The notes beneath the pieces are model-generated. The model did no database searches. It saw nothing but the letters and a program-made list of their open reading frames with translations, and was not told the DNA's origin. A DNA stretch of 64,000 bases from NCBI GenBank assembly GCA_009746045.1, contig RPFO01000017.1, positions 243,501 through 307,500 of the forward strand, written 5' to 3'. The first letter of the stretch is position 1. Each line of letters opens with the position of its first letter. The translations under genes and the position numbers were made by a program. Of this stretch, positions 1 to 10,936 are shown in pieces. Source of the DNA: Mesostigma viride (lineage: Eukaryota; Streptophyta; Mesostigmatophyceae; Mesostigmatales; Mesostigmataceae).

Positions 1-1
1 T

Positions 2-1180
2 TGGAAATACCTCGAGGCTATACTACACGGTCTTGGATTTGGACCCAAACTCATAAAGGTCAGCCTAGGATCAAATCCCTCACTAGGCACCTACTAATTA
101 ATGGACATAAATCTCAAATAGGCCATAGCACACGCTCTCTCCCACAAGGCGACTGACAGTCTCTCTCCTCTTCTCTTTCTGCTCGCTCACGCTGGCCTTT
201 TCTTTCTTCATCAACAGGACAACCGTATTCAAGGCTACCCCCTCCCTCACTGCACACGTGGCCTGTTTCAAACTGCTTACGCTGATGACACTACTAACAT
301 TTGCACCTCCCTGCGTGATGTTGATGCTGTGCTTGACAACATATCTACATACTGTACCGCCTCCCAACAACGCTGCAACGTGCAAAAGTCCACGGGCTTG
401 CATATTGGCAGAATTACAACCAACCCGACTCTCCATTACCTACTAACCTGGCGGTGACATGGGTCCCGCCGGGAGGATACCACCTTTTACATAACTGCCC
501 TATCAGCCGGACAGCCGAAGGGAGGCTATTGGAAGTCAAAACCTTTTTATACGACGAATCACAACAACTGGGCAAACTTACTCGTGTACAACAGGTGGCC
601 ATCCGATGGGCTGGTGTACACCGCCTCAGCCTCCGGGGCAAGGTCCTCGTAACGAACCAGCTGCTATTCTCCAAGCTGCTGTACTTCGGTCAGGCCCACC
701 CACCGGATGAACACACCGTGTCGCTTATTCAACGATTGGGGCATGACTTTGTTTGGAAAAAATCGAGCGATCTCAACCGCCAGGTACACGGATGGATCAG
801 AGAGGCAATGTCTCTTATGCCGTGGCCTCTTGGAGTCCTGACTAGGCTTACACAATATCATTGCAATGGCGTTTATGATCTGTGTATGCCAAACAAGTTA
901 TCTCTGCCCATGTGCATTGGTGTCAACACACACCTTGGATGTCTTCTGGCCCGTGTAACCCTCTCACGTCTTATTCATCACTCAAATGGAATGTCTTGGC
1001 ACACTGTCCAGAGCCGCACTGCTTACTGCTCGCCTCCCCTCCCCCAAACTCACCAGAGGTCTTCCTTGGTACTGCATGGGCTCGCATATGGCAAGGCTTT
1101 ATGGCACTTAAAACCGACCGCCTACTATTCCCCACACTACGTGAGGAAGTTGCACGCCAACCCCTATTCTTCAATGATAT
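2..1180 (+). pseudogene. LINE ORF2 reverse transcriptase fragment
   Basis: Reverse transcriptase of a non-LTR retrotransposon, readable only by switching frames. Frame 2 begins with WKYLEAILHGLGFGP; the next frame carries INGHKS and then the LPQGD / DSLSPLLF block typical of LINE RT motif 4. The catalytic YADD is at 278-289, followed by TTNICTSL. After a TGA near 449 the thumb continues from about 454 with HRLSLRGKVLVTNQLL and FGQAHPPDE, a hallmark of L1-like RTs, and ends in a third frame with EEVARQPLFFNDIS. The piece is cut at 1180 by the DIRS element. At least three frame changes make it non-functional. Confidence 0.85.
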
Positions 1181-1317
1181 TTCTATTAACCGTGGAACTC
1201 CAGGGTAACCAGACTCTTTATTAAAACAATGAGTGGAGCACATACAAAAGGCAGGCCACATCCCGGCCGCCGATGCTCATGGGAACACTTATTGCTTGGC
1301 AAAGGCTAGCCTTACCC
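1181..1317 (-). repeat. Split direct repeat B2 of DIRS element
   Basis: 137 bp, same sequence as 1775-1911. It forms the outer 3' terminus of the element on the minus strand and abuts interrupted LINE ORF2 at 1180. Confidence 0.88.
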
Positions 1318-1342
1318 CCAAACACGCAGGGAGGGTGGGCGG

Positions 1343-1774
1343 GAAAAGAAAAGAGGCCGACCTTAGCTAGGTGGGTTTGTTTTTGTCCTTTTTTGCGTGT
1401 CATGCGGCCTTGGCCCGGACGGCATTTTTTCGCCACGCAAATGTTGCGTCTGAACAAATGACGCAATGTGGCGTTCTAATTGCCGGCAGCTTACGTAAGG
1501 CTGCCGGGGCTATTAGGTCACATATTGCGTGAGAGAAAGAATCTAGATCTAGTTAATCACTACGCCATGAGCCAAGAAACCTAGACAGTGGCAGGTTTAT
1601 ATCTCAACGTAGCTCCTGCCACCTGGCCAAGAAAAACTGGCCAAAGCTTTGGCCACGACTGATCCGGATCAGGCCGCACCGGCCTCAAAAGGTATGTCAC
1701 GTGAACCCAATAACCTAGCTATAGCGGCTACCCTTCCATCTCACTATAAAGAAACTATGTTCAGAGAACCACGA
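1343..1774 (-). repeat. Split direct repeat A2 of DIRS element
   Basis: 432 bp, a direct copy of 6245-6679 except for one 3-bp indel (CAATAACC against CAATAATAACC) and at least one substitution (TTTGGCCACG against TTTGGACACG). It is directly fused to B1 at 1775. Confidence 0.88.
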
Positions 1775-1911
1775 TTCTATTAACCGTGGAACTCCAGGGT
1801 AACCAGACTCTTTATTAAAACAATGAGTGGAGCACATACAAAAGGCAGGCCACATCCCGGCCGCCGATGCTCATGGGAACACTTATTGCTTGGCAAAGGC
1901 TAGCCTTACCC
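1775..1911 (-). repeat. Split direct repeat B1 of DIRS element
   Basis: 137 bp copy of 1181-1317. It lies just downstream of the recombinase stop codon (minus strand) and directly adjoins A2, as in the B1-A2-B2 terminal block of PAT-like elements. Confidence 0.88.
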
Positions 1912-1983
1912 TTATATCCCTCCCTGGCGATCCATGCCAGGGGCAAAGAACCTAGCATAATGACAGAGAAATGAACAACCAAA

Positions 1984-3087
1984 CTAGGTGGAGGGCAATT
2001 TCAAAATAGCCCGCCAGGCCCGAGGGGGGCAGGCGGCCATGGCCCGAAGAATAACCTCAGGCAGCTGCACCTCCAAACTGCGGTGCAAGCCCACATAATG
2101 GGCAACCGTGGAGCTGCTAAGCCAGCGCCCCCGGCCCTGGATGTCCCCCATGCTGCGACCCGCGAGGAAATCGTGAGTGGCACCTCCATGCCGCAGCCCG
2201 TGAATGGTGAAAATCTGGGCGACCCCCAAGGCCTGACTCGCAGCCTGCCAAATGCGCCGGAATTGCGGGTAGGTGAAAGGGAACACGGCCTCCCAAGCGT
2301 GCTTACCCGCGATGCAGTGACGGAGGATGGTTTCAGACATCACATCTTCTACCACCACTGACTGAGTCTTGCCCTTAGAGGTCTTGGTAGACCTCAGCAG
2401 TAGGGCGCCCCGTTGAGCCGGCCCAAGCCGAACGTCAGGCTGGAGGCGCACATGGCCAACACGGAGGTTCAGCGCCTCCGAGATTCGCAGGTAATGGCGG
2501 AACACGATGACAACCAGCAGGCCCGCAAGGCGCTGACCTTGCATGACCATCGTGCTGGCAAGTGCAAACGCCGCCTCCCATGGAATGGGAGGAGGGGCAC
2601 GGGGGGGCACAAGTGTTTTCCACCCAGCGAGGACGCCACGGGCCAAGTCCCACCGCTTCACCATACCGGGATAATAAAGTTGCAACCCCATCAAGGCATT
2701 GACACACACTTGGCGGCTGTACCCCCGAAAATGAGCCCAGGCGACATACGCACAAAATGTCTCCTCAAGGGTGTCAGCTCGTGACGATGACCCGTCCGCC
2801 CGCCCACCAGCCTCCCACCAAGTCAAGAGGGAATCAAGACCACGACGGTAGGCCAGCAAAGTAGCCGGCTTTACTTTCCCCTCTAGCAATGGAAGGTAGC
2901 TAACAGGTGCAGGGGGCCCCGGGTTAGGATGGATGCCTTCCGCGGTCAGGTCGCGCACCCAGCCTGCCAAGAAAGTCGCCATGGATTGGCCGCGAGAAAC
3001 GCCATCGGCTGGTTGAAGTGCACTCGGCGTCCACACCCACTGGGAACGACTCCCGTGGCGAGGGTCAGCGCGCACAAGCGGCGGCAC
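1984..3087 (-). CDS. Tyrosine recombinase of DIRS/PAT-like element
   Basis: A phage-integrase-type tyrosine recombinase that would integrate the element's circular DNA. The core-binding half (about residues 60-170) is followed by the catalytic half with box-A arginine in FRHYLRISEAL, the H-x-x-R pair in HGLRHGGATH, a tryptophan in GRGRWLS and the nucleophile tyrosine in TVAHYVGL. The open frame overlaps the RNase H end of the RT frame (2946-3087) in another frame. The frame opens at a GTG, and the first ATG is at 2982, giving 332 residues, so translation probably depends on re-initiation or recoding. The catalytic set is complete and I see no stop. It ends 73 bp before repeat B1. Confidence 0.87.
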   Translation of the reverse strand: MPPLVRADPRHGSRSQWVWTPSALQPADGVSRGQSMATFLAGWVRDLTAEGIHPNPGPPAPVSYLPLLEGKVKPATLLAYRRGLDSLLTWWEAGGRADGSSSRADTLEETFCAYVAWAHFRGYSRQVCVNALMGLQLYYPGMVKRWDLARGVLAGWKTLVPPRAPPPIPWEAAFALASTMVMQGQRLAGLLVVIVFRHYLRISEALNLRVGHVRLQPDVRLGPAQRGALLLRSTKTSKGKTQSVVVEDVMSETILRHCIAGKHAWEAVFPFTYPQFRRIWQAASQALGVAQIFTIHGLRHGGATHDFLAGRSMGDIQGRGRWLSSSTVAHYVGLHRSLEVQLPEVILRAMAACPPRAWRAILKLPST

Positions 3088-4421
3088 TGCTTGTTGAGCT
3101 TGTGGGATGAGGACCGCCCCTTAGCCAAGCAGCCCAACGCCGCGGTGGAGTCCACCAACCTCACCACCCGCTTGCCTCGGTTTGCCAAGCTGCGCGCACT
3201 CCTCTCCACGCCCTTCACTGCAGCCCGCACCTCCTTCTCGTTGATGTGCATCCCCGGATCCCGCCAACGACTCCGGACCCCAACCCGCCATTGCTGGCTA
3301 GTGATTGCTTGTTGCGCCCGCGCGCTCAGTGGCCTAGGGCCAGCGTAGGCCACCTCACTTGGTATGAGCAAAGTCGGGTACCCCCGCACCTCTCGTGCCC
3401 TCGCCAGCTCCGTCACATCGCCCGGCTCCATGGTTGCGTACACGACACCTTGCCCGTAGGTGGACGCGTCAGATGCAACCACCTCACGGGCCAAAGGTGC
3501 GCTTCGGTCAACCCTTAGCATGGGAGCCAAGGCCAGGGCACACTCTAACTCCTCCCGCACCCCGGCCCACAGCACCCAGGATCGCTGCCCCCACCCTTGC
3601 AGGCTGATGAATTTGAAACATTGCTGCCAAATGGACAAGCAGCTGCGGCTTAACATCTGCAGCCACAACCACCGCCCCAAGACGGCAGCCAGCCCCTCGG
3701 CCGTAGCTCGGCCTCGAGTGAGTATAGCCTGCGTGTGGGCGATCACAAGGTTGAGCTGCTTGACCGTTGGTTCCAGCACGCCGTTCCGTCGGTGCACCAC
3801 CCCTAGGGCTTCTAGCTCGTCCCCTTCCAGGCTCGCCATCTTAGTCTTCTCCTTAGACGGCACAAGGTTGTTAGGGAGGTAGCCTTCCTCAATAGCGCGC
3901 GTGATGAGCTGGTTCACCGCCTCGCAGGTCCGCCCGTTGCTGGCCACCAAGTCATCAATGGTGATGGACAGCATGGGGGCAGGGGGGTTTTCCAGGTCAA
4001 TCTGAAGCTCCCCGGCGCGCTCCTCCTTGTACTCGATGGCCAAGCGCAGTGGCTGGCCACACTCGTCGCGCACCAAGGTGAGCTCACCTGCGCTTGAGAG
4101 GTAGTTGACCTGGCGCCTCGGATCCAGGGCACCGGTCATGTAGAGCACCATCTCATGGATGGCCTCCCCCAGCGCCACCGCATGGGAATGTCCCATGGCC
4201 AGCACCTTGAGCACGGGCCACACCTTCCGCCTGGGCCCTGCCAGACCTACGCTAGTCGACCACACACTAGGAAGCCCTTGGTAGTCCCACCACCACTCGG
4301 GCACCTCGATGGAATAGTAGTATGACACGAGGTCGCTCTTGGCGCAGTAGCACCAGCCTTTGATGTAGACCTCCACGAGGATGCCCAGGTGGGGTAGCAG
4401 GATCTTGGGGGGTCCACCCAC
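2946..4421 (-). pseudogene. RT/RNase H region of DIRS element
   Basis: Reverse transcriptase palm and RNase H of the PAT-like element. RT motif A is in CAKSDLVSYYYSIEVP; the active site appears as LSITIDDLVASN (a xIDD motif). The connecting region ends in LGRWLWLQMLSRSCLS. RNase H follows with ASDAS, HINEKEVRAAVK and RVVRLVDSTAAL. The frame has no ATG at its beginning; the N-terminal part of the same RT (RFIVNRKLGN, LLWVDPP) is encoded at the end of the neighbouring upstream frame, so a frameshift near 4410 splits one protein in two. This looks like a mutation rather than a programmed shift. Confidence 0.82.
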
Positions 4422-6157
4422 AGCAGGTTGCCCAGCTTCCTGTTGACGATGAACCGAAGCTCACCCACCCCCTTGGCCACTCCAAAGCAGCCATCCACCC
4501 ACTTGGGCCGCCTCTCCCGGAACGCCACCATGCCCACGCCCGCTGCCCGGCTCATGAGCTTGCCCCATTCAGCCATGGAGCATCCCCGGCTGGGCTTGGG
4601 CACATTCCAATACTTTGCGCTCGCCACGACCGCTGGCTTGATGCAGTTCTCTTCGCTGGCATATATCTCCCGCCAGCTCGGCCGCATAGCCAACAGGTCG
4701 AGCAGCCGTGCCTTCCCCGCCACCTCCGCCTTTGGTAGACTCACCGCGTCCGCGCGCAGTTGTTCATACTTATTCTGCTTCCCATATATTGCATCAGCAC
4801 CTTCTTGCTCCTGGCCTGTCGCAACGCCCCCTACGCGGCGACTGTGCCAGGTGCAGTGCCTCTTGACCCTCGCAAGGGCCTCCTCCCTCCCCTTAGAGCA
4901 CGCCCCTCTAGGGTTAGGAGGAGGGTCTTGCCCCCCTCCCCACAGCCAATTAAGCCAACGCACTACCTTGCATTGCAGTGTGTACTCGCGGTGGCGGCGC
5001 GTGGCACGCTGTCGCCGGCGTGCCGATCTCACCCTGCCCCACGCGGTGTACGCTGGCCTAAGTGGGTATGGCAGCGGGAAAAGGGAGCGGTCCCGCTGGG
5101 ATTCTATTTCCCTACTTGTTGAGCCTTGCTGAGCTTGTCCAAGAGGATGGCAGTTTGGAGAGCTGCCTTGACAGCCGGGGTGGCTGACAGTGCAGCCTCC
5201 TCCCCCAATGGCAGGAGGTGGCTGGCCACCTTCCACCCCCCCCTCCTTGCCCTCCACCTGCAGCAAGGCCGCCACCACCCTCATTAGGTACTCCATGCCC
5301 ACAAGCTCCCCGGCTGCTGAGCCCAGCTCCTTGAGAAGGGTGTCCATGGCCAATGCAATGTTCATGACAATTTTCCTGTTCTCCATGTTCCGCCAATTTC
5401 CAGGCTTTACCGTCATGACCCACGACCGGATTCCCATCCCATTGTCGCTGGCGTCCTCCAACACCCCCGGCAGCACCCGCTCCGAAACCCGATATTTCAC
5501 GCTCTTGGCTCGGCTTGGCAGCGCCACCCCTTTCGAGGCCTTGAAGTGGCTTCCCGCCCCCTCCATTCCTCCCAGCGCTGCCTTCAAACCTTGCATGAAT
5601 TTCTCGGCTGCGACCTCCCCCTCCTCGTCCTCCTCGTCGTCCTGATTTTCGGTTTCCGGAGGTGCCCCAACGAATGTCGCCAACCTCGCCCTCATTTCCT
5701 TTCCGACAGCCCCCCCACCTGCCGAAACCTTGGCCGCGCCTTTCGGCTTGGCCATTTTTCGCTGCGCAGGTGTCGTTGGTGGCAGCGCCTGATCCTCCTC
5801 CTCGTCCGCCGCGAGATCTGCCACGGCCAGCAGTTTTGCCACCAACGTTCCGTTTGGGTCACGTGCGTCCAACACGTCGCCAACATCAACGTGATCGGCC
5901 AGCAACTGCACGACAGACTTCAGCTGGCTCGAGCTCCACGAGCTGGCGTCCGTCACCCAGTCCTCGGCACCGAAGACCTGCTCGACTGCCCCCACCGCCT
6001 CTGCGGGGCTGATGCACTTGGCGAGCAGAGTGGCGAGCTGCTTCTTTTTGGCGCTGAAGGCGACTGGCGCGTGACTGGCGGCAGCAGCCCGCGGTGTGGG
6101 CGTCCCGTCCTCCCCGCGCGCTGCCTGCCCTCCTGTAGCTTTGCGCCCCTTCGGCAT
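4247..6157 (-). CDS. Gag-like protein fused to RT N-terminus (DIRS)
   Basis: 636 codons starting at ATG 6157. Residues 1-300 are a Gag-like region: a basic start (MPKGRKATGG), an acidic stretch (ENQDDEEDEEGE) and a helical part (NWRNMENRKIVMNIALAM). About residues 310-450 are low-complexity, Cys/Arg-rich and poorly protein-like, which may mark an insertion or frame loss. From about residue 455 it reads as the start of the DIRS reverse transcriptase (PSWREIYASEENCIKPA, RRPKWVDGCF, RFIVNRK) before losing frame against the RT region. No zinc knuckle is visible. Assignment as Gag rests on position and composition, not on a recognised domain. Confidence 0.6.
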   Translation of the reverse strand: MPKGRKATGGQAARGEDGTPTPRAAAASHAPVAFSAKKKQLATLLAKCISPAEAVGAVEQVFGAEDWVTDASSWSSSQLKSVVQLLADHVDVGDVLDARDPNGTLVAKLLAVADLAADEEEDQALPPTTPAQRKMAKPKGAAKVSAGGGAVGKEMRARLATFVGAPPETENQDDEEDEEGEVAAEKFMQGLKAALGGMEGAGSHFKASKGVALPSRAKSVKYRVSERVLPGVLEDASDNGMGIRSWVMTVKPGNWRNMENRKIVMNIALAMDTLLKELGSAAGELVGMEYLMRVVAALLQVEGKEGGVEGGQPPPAIGGGGCTVSHPGCQGSSPNCHPLGQAQQGSTSREIESQRDRSLFPLPYPLRPAYTAWGRVRSARRRQRATRRHREYTLQCKVVRWLNWLWGGGQDPPPNPRGACSKGREEALARVKRHCTWHSRRVGGVATGQEQEGADAIYGKQNKYEQLRADAVSLPKAEVAGKARLLDLLAMRPSWREIYASEENCIKPAVVASAKYWNVPKPSRGCSMAEWGKLMSRAAGVGMVAFRERRPKWVDGCFGVAKGVGELRFIVNRKLGNLLWVDPPRSCYPTWASSWRSTSKAGATAPRATSCHTTIPSRCPSGGGTTKGFLVCGRLA

Positions 6158-6244
6158 TGCTGCTCAGGGCCAAAAATGGCTCCGACAGTACAGGTTCGTC
6201 AAACCAGAGGTTCGTTTCCCCTGGCTTGCTGTCGCCGCCCTCGT

Positions 6245-6679
6245 GAAAAGAAAAGAGGCCGACCTTAGCTAGGTGGGTTTGTTTTTGTCCTTTTTTGCGT
6301 GTCATGCGGCCTTGGCCCAGACGGCATTTTTTCGCCACGCAAATGTTGCGTCTGAACAAATGACGCAATGTGGCGTTCTAATTGCCGGCAGCTTACGTAA
6401 GGCTGCCGGGGCTATTAGGTCACATATTGCGTGAGAGAAAGAATCTAGATCTAGTTAATCACTACGCCATGAGCCAAGAAACCTAGACAGTGGCAGGTTT
6501 ATATCTCAACGTAGCTCCTGCCACCTGGCCAAGAAAAACTGGCCAAAGCTTTGGACACGACTGATCCGGATCAGGCCGCACCGGCCTCAAAAGGTATGTC
6601 ACGTGAACCCAATAATAACCTAGCTATAGCGGCTACCCTTCCATCTCACTATAAAGAAACTATGTTCAGAGAACCACGA
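6245..6679 (-). repeat. Split direct repeat A1 of DIRS element
   Basis: 435 bp, the 5' terminus of the element on the minus strand and a direct copy of 1343-1774. The Gag-like start codon lies 88 bp inside it, so promoter and leader are expected here. Confidence 0.88.
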
Positions 6680-6925
6680 ATACCTCAACCCCCTTAATCG
6701 CCCCTTTGGATGCTTAAGTGGCCCGAACCCCTATGAAGGCTTCATAACATCCCCCCACCCTGTAACCACTATCCTCCACCTGTATATTCTCCACCGTCGG
6801 ACGTGACTGTTACCGCCTCTTAACATATAACGAACTGGCTGCCTGGGTCCCCAATATGCCTACTTATGCTGCCTGGGCCGCGCTAGTACACAAGCCATAC
6901 CTCCTCGTTGGCACACACTCATGAT
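6680..6925 (+). pseudogene. LINE ORF2 fragment after the RT
   Basis: Continues the host LINE after the DIRS insertion. The best stretch (about 6800-6930) reads YRLLTYNELAAWVPNMP, then an Ala/Trp-rich segment and VHKPYLLVGTHS, in line with the poorly conserved region between RT and the C-terminal zinc motif of L1-like ORF2. Upstream the same frame has several stops. The assignment rests mostly on collinearity, and the fragment is cut by the TIR element at 6926. Confidence 0.5.
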
Positions 6926-8706
6926 GTCCATGTTCCCAAGAAAAGTCCTTATTTTAGGACCAGTTCGAATTAAAAAATACATGTGCAAACATCAACTTTT
7001 GACCCTGGCATTTTTACCACTGACAGATAACACACTTTTTGAATTTTGGACAAAAACCTGGGTTCAAATAATTACATTTAGTGCCTGAATGGACGGCCTG
7101 GCCCATGGCAGGCCTCAAACCGCGAATTTGGTCAAAATGAGAATTTAGGACCAATAGGACCAATTAGTGTCAACGCATGACCATGCTATCCACACGGTCC
7201 CTTGAGCATCTTACAAGCGCTAGGGGACCCTACGAGGCCTTGGGATGGCGGGGCAGCGTATAACAAGGCCATACCCTGCTGTGGCTGCCTCTATATATAC
7301 GCGTGCTTAACGGTGTCACAGATGGTGCAGGTGATGCAATATACGGTTGCATGGTTGCTGAGGTTGCCCGGCTTGAACATGGCCCGCCCCTTGCGGTAAA
7401 CTTTCTCTAAGCATATGCCAAACCTTCTTTGACATCACGGACATATGCTGGCCACCACCCAGCGATGAAAAAACATTGCATTTGCATTGCAACTAACACA
7501 TGAATGCAGCCAAATCAAGTTACAGAACAACGTTGTGCTAACATGCAACGCTTTGTGAGCGAATTCAGGGTGCATGTAACACGTAAACCATATTGTATAT
7601 ACTGTCTGAGAACACCCTGAACGACTGCAGGCCATAGGACCATGGTTTATAACTAACACATGAGTAAAACTGCTCTTACGCATGTGTGTTTTAGCTGCAG
7701 CGGACGACGAAGATAGAGACGTAAAAAATTGTATGACGTAAACCAACTATACTGTATGTGTGACAGTTATGTGCACAGAGAGCGTCCCCTCTTTTTAGGC
7801 ATAGCTTACTGACTCAAAACACCACCACAGCGTTGCCAGTTACACTCATGATCTAGGGCACCCCGGCACGTACCTGCTACTTACGTCGCCTCATTCCAGA
7901 TGGTTGCAAAAAAGTCGCTGAAATCCGCAGCGAGGTCAGCTTTCCGAGAGCTGAGCGCACCAAAGCTGGCCAACCGGTTCGAAAATGATATAAACCACGC
8001 TTGTGCTGCGTTCTAGGTCCAAGAAATACCGAAAGTGAAGACCTATAAGGTGCGCTCGCTGCCCAGCCTGAACGTCCCTAAAACATGGTCGACAATGGAA
8101 ATCGGGCAAGAATATCACGGCCCAGGCGCTCCCATGTCAAATACTCCGTTTATAAACTCCAGACTAGAATCAAAATCGTCCACAAAAATTTCCTGGCTTG
8201 ATTCGCACCACCATTGCTAATACACTAACATGTTTGTGCCAAAATCGACCCTCCGCGAGCAGGCGATCTGCGACCCATTTGTGTTGTGCCGCTGTGCTAC
8301 AGCGCTACACATAAAAACTTGCGCAGAAAATTTCACAGCCTTTAAGCATAACTAACGACCTTTCGTTTTTGCTACTGGGCGCCCGAAATGATAAACGCAC
8401 GTGAAAACGCCGGCCACGATTGTCAGGTCGCCATATCCACCTCAGATCATTCCCGCACCCACTTTTTCGCTCCAAAATCGGTTATATTTTTGGTCGAGGT
8501 ACCTACTTTCCCGCCATTATACCCGGTACCCGGGTACGGAATCCGGGTACCATGTGCCGGTACCACGGGTCGGGTACATCAGGCCGGGTACGGTCCACAT
8601 GGGGTACGGTCCATATAGTGACCCCCCCCCCCGGTACCTCGGTTATAGTAAATTGATCCTTAATTTAGGACTTTGTCCTAAATTAAGGACCGTGGGAGGC
8701 TTAACA
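6926..8706. mobile_element. Non-coding TIR element 1 (4-bp TSD ATGA)
   Basis: 1781 bp flanked by ATGA (6922-6925 and 8707-8710). Imperfect terminal inverted repeats begin TGT, and each contains a short palindrome of the form GTCCTTA(T/A)TTTAGGAC. At the right end this becomes a hairpin (15-bp arms, 3-nt loop, 8657-8689). No convincing coding frame is present. Near the right end (8498-8640) GGTACC occurs repeatedly. Its end structure matches the element at 49269-51026, so the two look like one superfamily of non-autonomous transposons. Superfamily not assigned: a 4-bp duplication excludes hAT and Mutator. Confidence 0.7.
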
Positions 8707-8710
8707 ATGA

Positions 8711-9341
8711 CTTCCCCCCGTGCCCCCTACAAAGTTGGTGAATGGTGCTGCTTTTGTCCCTACAGCACGACCGCAACATGCTCGGGGAAGGTGATCGCAG
8801 AACTCCCCCTTGGAACCCTGCACGTCCAATTACTGGCGCCGCTGAGTGGCCATGATAATGGCTGTCTGGCTCAACTTACAACTGCAGTTTTGTTCCTCCC
8901 CACTCAGCTATGCCACCGGATTCGGGTTGTACCTTGGTCCCTTGAACAATCATGTGTATACCAACCCAATTACCCCAACCTTCCCGACACTGCTATTATT
9001 TGGCTACATGTGGGAGCAACCCGCATTGACATGTTGTCATCGGATCCAGTGGAATTTGGCTGGGTGCTAAATCAGGGTGACAGCAGAATTGTAAAAGGCC
9101 TTTACGAGTACACGGCAGATTGGGGCTACACAATGCTCTTGCATAAAAACCATCACTTCCACCCCGGACGGACACGCTGGGGCGCTACTGAGTGGCCTGG
9201 CCACACCTGGGTCCGCAACATCACCCTCGCCGCTGACCACCCGCTAGTAGACCGCCGTGCGACCGACGTACAACAACACCTCTTGATGCACCGGTCCATC
9301 GGGGTCGGGGAGATCCTCCAATGGCGATTTCAACATCCTTC
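8711..9341 (+). pseudogene. LINE ORF2 C-terminal segment
   Basis: An open plus-strand stretch that begins PRAPYKVGEWCCFCPY, passes EWPGHTWVRNITLAADHP and ends in LQWRFQHP at the copia A insertion. After removal of copia A and one CCTTC copy the same frame continues into STCLCANPNETVEHRF at 37613, so this is the ORF2 region just before the zf-RVT motif. I do not recognise a domain in this part. Against the previous piece it has shifted frame. Confidence 0.65.
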
Positions 9342-9999
9342 ATTTGCGCAGCAACTCGTCAGCAGAGCTTGTGAGCTCCTGGTCCTTGCCGGCTGGAATG
9401 ACCCTAGGCTGCTGGCTAGCAACCTTTATCCTCACACCAGGCCTACGACCCTCGATAGGCTCGCCACTCGTCGTGACGACCAAGGTTCGTGTGTGAAGAC
9501 GCTCGTTGCCTCGTTGAGCCTCGAGCTATATGCAACCTCGTTCCATCCTTGTTCCTCGGTCATGAGCAACGCTGGGCAACGCTACATTGCCAGAGCCTCG
9601 TATCGCTGCCTTGCATCCTCGTTGCAGGCAGCATACAGGAATCTCTGGCTATCCTGTGTCTAGGACAGCTAGCACAGGACCTGCCACAGTCCTGCAAGGA
9701 CTTACATCCTTGCAGACCTGCTGGCTGGTTACTGGCTTCTACTAGCCACAGTACCGTTGAGCCCTCAGTACACTGTGTCCCAGTCACGTGAGAGTCCAGG
9801 CTAAGCCTGTGCAGGCACGGCCTGCCACGTGTCCTGTCCACTATGCCCTGAGTGTGCCCCGCCCTCGCCCACCGGTCGGCAGTACTTCGGGACTTGATAA
9901 CTTTCTAGTCCCTTGTCTGTTCTAGGCGGTTGACACGGCGTTGGAAAGGTCTCCTCAACCTGCATCCATCTAGCACATTGGTGCCCCAATATGCTAACT
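9342..9999 (-). repeat. 3' LTR of copia A
   Basis: 658-bp direct repeat of 36952-37607. On the element strand it starts AGTTAGCATATTGG right after a purine-rich tract (AACAAGAAAGGGTTGG), the same tract-plus-AGTTA junction found at the 3' LTR of copia C. The interior is full of short inverted repeats around CCTTGCAG and CTGGCTGG. Confidence 0.88.
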
Positions 10000-10936
10000 C
10001 CAACCCTTTCTTGTTTTGGAGCTTGGACCAGCCTGAGAACCTATCAGCCACTGTCCCCACAAGCCTTCAGACATCTGATCCCTCCCAGAGACCAGACCTG
10101 CCTTTTCTTTTGGAACCTGAGGTGCCTCCAAATATTAGCTTAGGCCTGCTCATTGGTTCAAAGGTTGCCCTCTGACCCACATGACATCCCAACCCTTTCT
10201 TTGGGAACCTGGTGTAGATTAAAGTTAGGTCTTCACTTAGTCAGAGGAGTTTGGATAGAGGAGTCCATGAACGTACTATTGTGAGTTCCTGGTCATCCAG
10301 TTATCACAGGCGCCCGTTCATATGGCGCCCGCCACGGAGCCTCCTTTATCTTTTAAATCCTTCCAAAGACTGAGAGAGCCCTGACAAATGTTAGCCAACA
10401 CATGGGGAGCCCATGTCCTCACTGAGTCTCACTCAGGATTCATACATGCCAGGCTGAGGTCAGCTGGGGAATCGAACCCCACCCCATATCCTCCAGGTTT
10501 GGATCAGCTCCTGGAACTGAGCATCACAAACAACAAGACATGACAATAACAAGATTATGTTTTATTATAAAGGAGTATAACCCATAGTGAGGCCCCTGGC
10601 AACCACGTCCAACATGGTCACACAACCAGGGATTTTATTAGCATGCAACAGGTTGGTTACAGAGAATATATACAAAATGTACAGCAACCTGTTAGAGCCA
10701 ACACTTGGGCTGCCCTTGCAGGGTCCATTCCATGAAGACCCAAGGCCCATTACAAAGTCCTTAAGACTCTTCTGCAGCTCCATGACAGAGCCAGGCGAAA
10801 TTCTCAGCCAGGGGAGTGACTCCACCCTGACCCCTGTCCAGCAGAGTGTGTCTGAACTCTGAAGGACCTGCTGTCAGCCACCACGTGGCTGCCCAGCCCA
10901 CTGGGATGCCTCCCACCTAGAGCAAGGCTGTTTGGT
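10000..10936 (-). other. 3' untranslated region of copia A with tRNA T-arm-like motif
   Basis: About 940 bp between the pol stop and the 3' LTR, without a coding frame of its own. At 10467-10489 the minus strand reads GGGTGGGGTTCGATTCCCC, which has the form of a tRNA T arm (stem, TTCGATT loop, stem) and resembles a Pol III B box. Copia C has the same motif in the same part of the element. The rest shows nothing I can name. Confidence 0.55.

Larger units (their letters stand above)
1181..6679 (-). mobile_element. PAT-like DIRS (tyrosine recombinase) retrotransposon
   Basis: A complete DIRS-order element on the minus strand. Read 5' to 3' on that strand: A1 (6679-6245), Gag-like ORF, RT/RNase H, tyrosine recombinase, B1 (1911-1775), A2 (1774-1343), a 25-bp spacer, B2 (1317-1181). 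This A1...B1-A2-B2 split direct repeat order is the signature of PAT-like elements such as Kangaroo of Volvox. There is no target-site duplication, as expected for recombinase-mediated integration of a circle. The A copies are 435 and 432 bp and differ by a 3-bp indel plus at least one substitution; the B copies are both 137 bp. The gag/RT frame is broken near 4.4 kb, so this copy is probably dead. Confidence 0.88.

Noticed and set aside
6926-8706. Helitron, because of the strong 3' hairpin
   Set aside because: There is a 4-bp target duplication and inverted ends, and no CTRR terminus or insertion between A and T.
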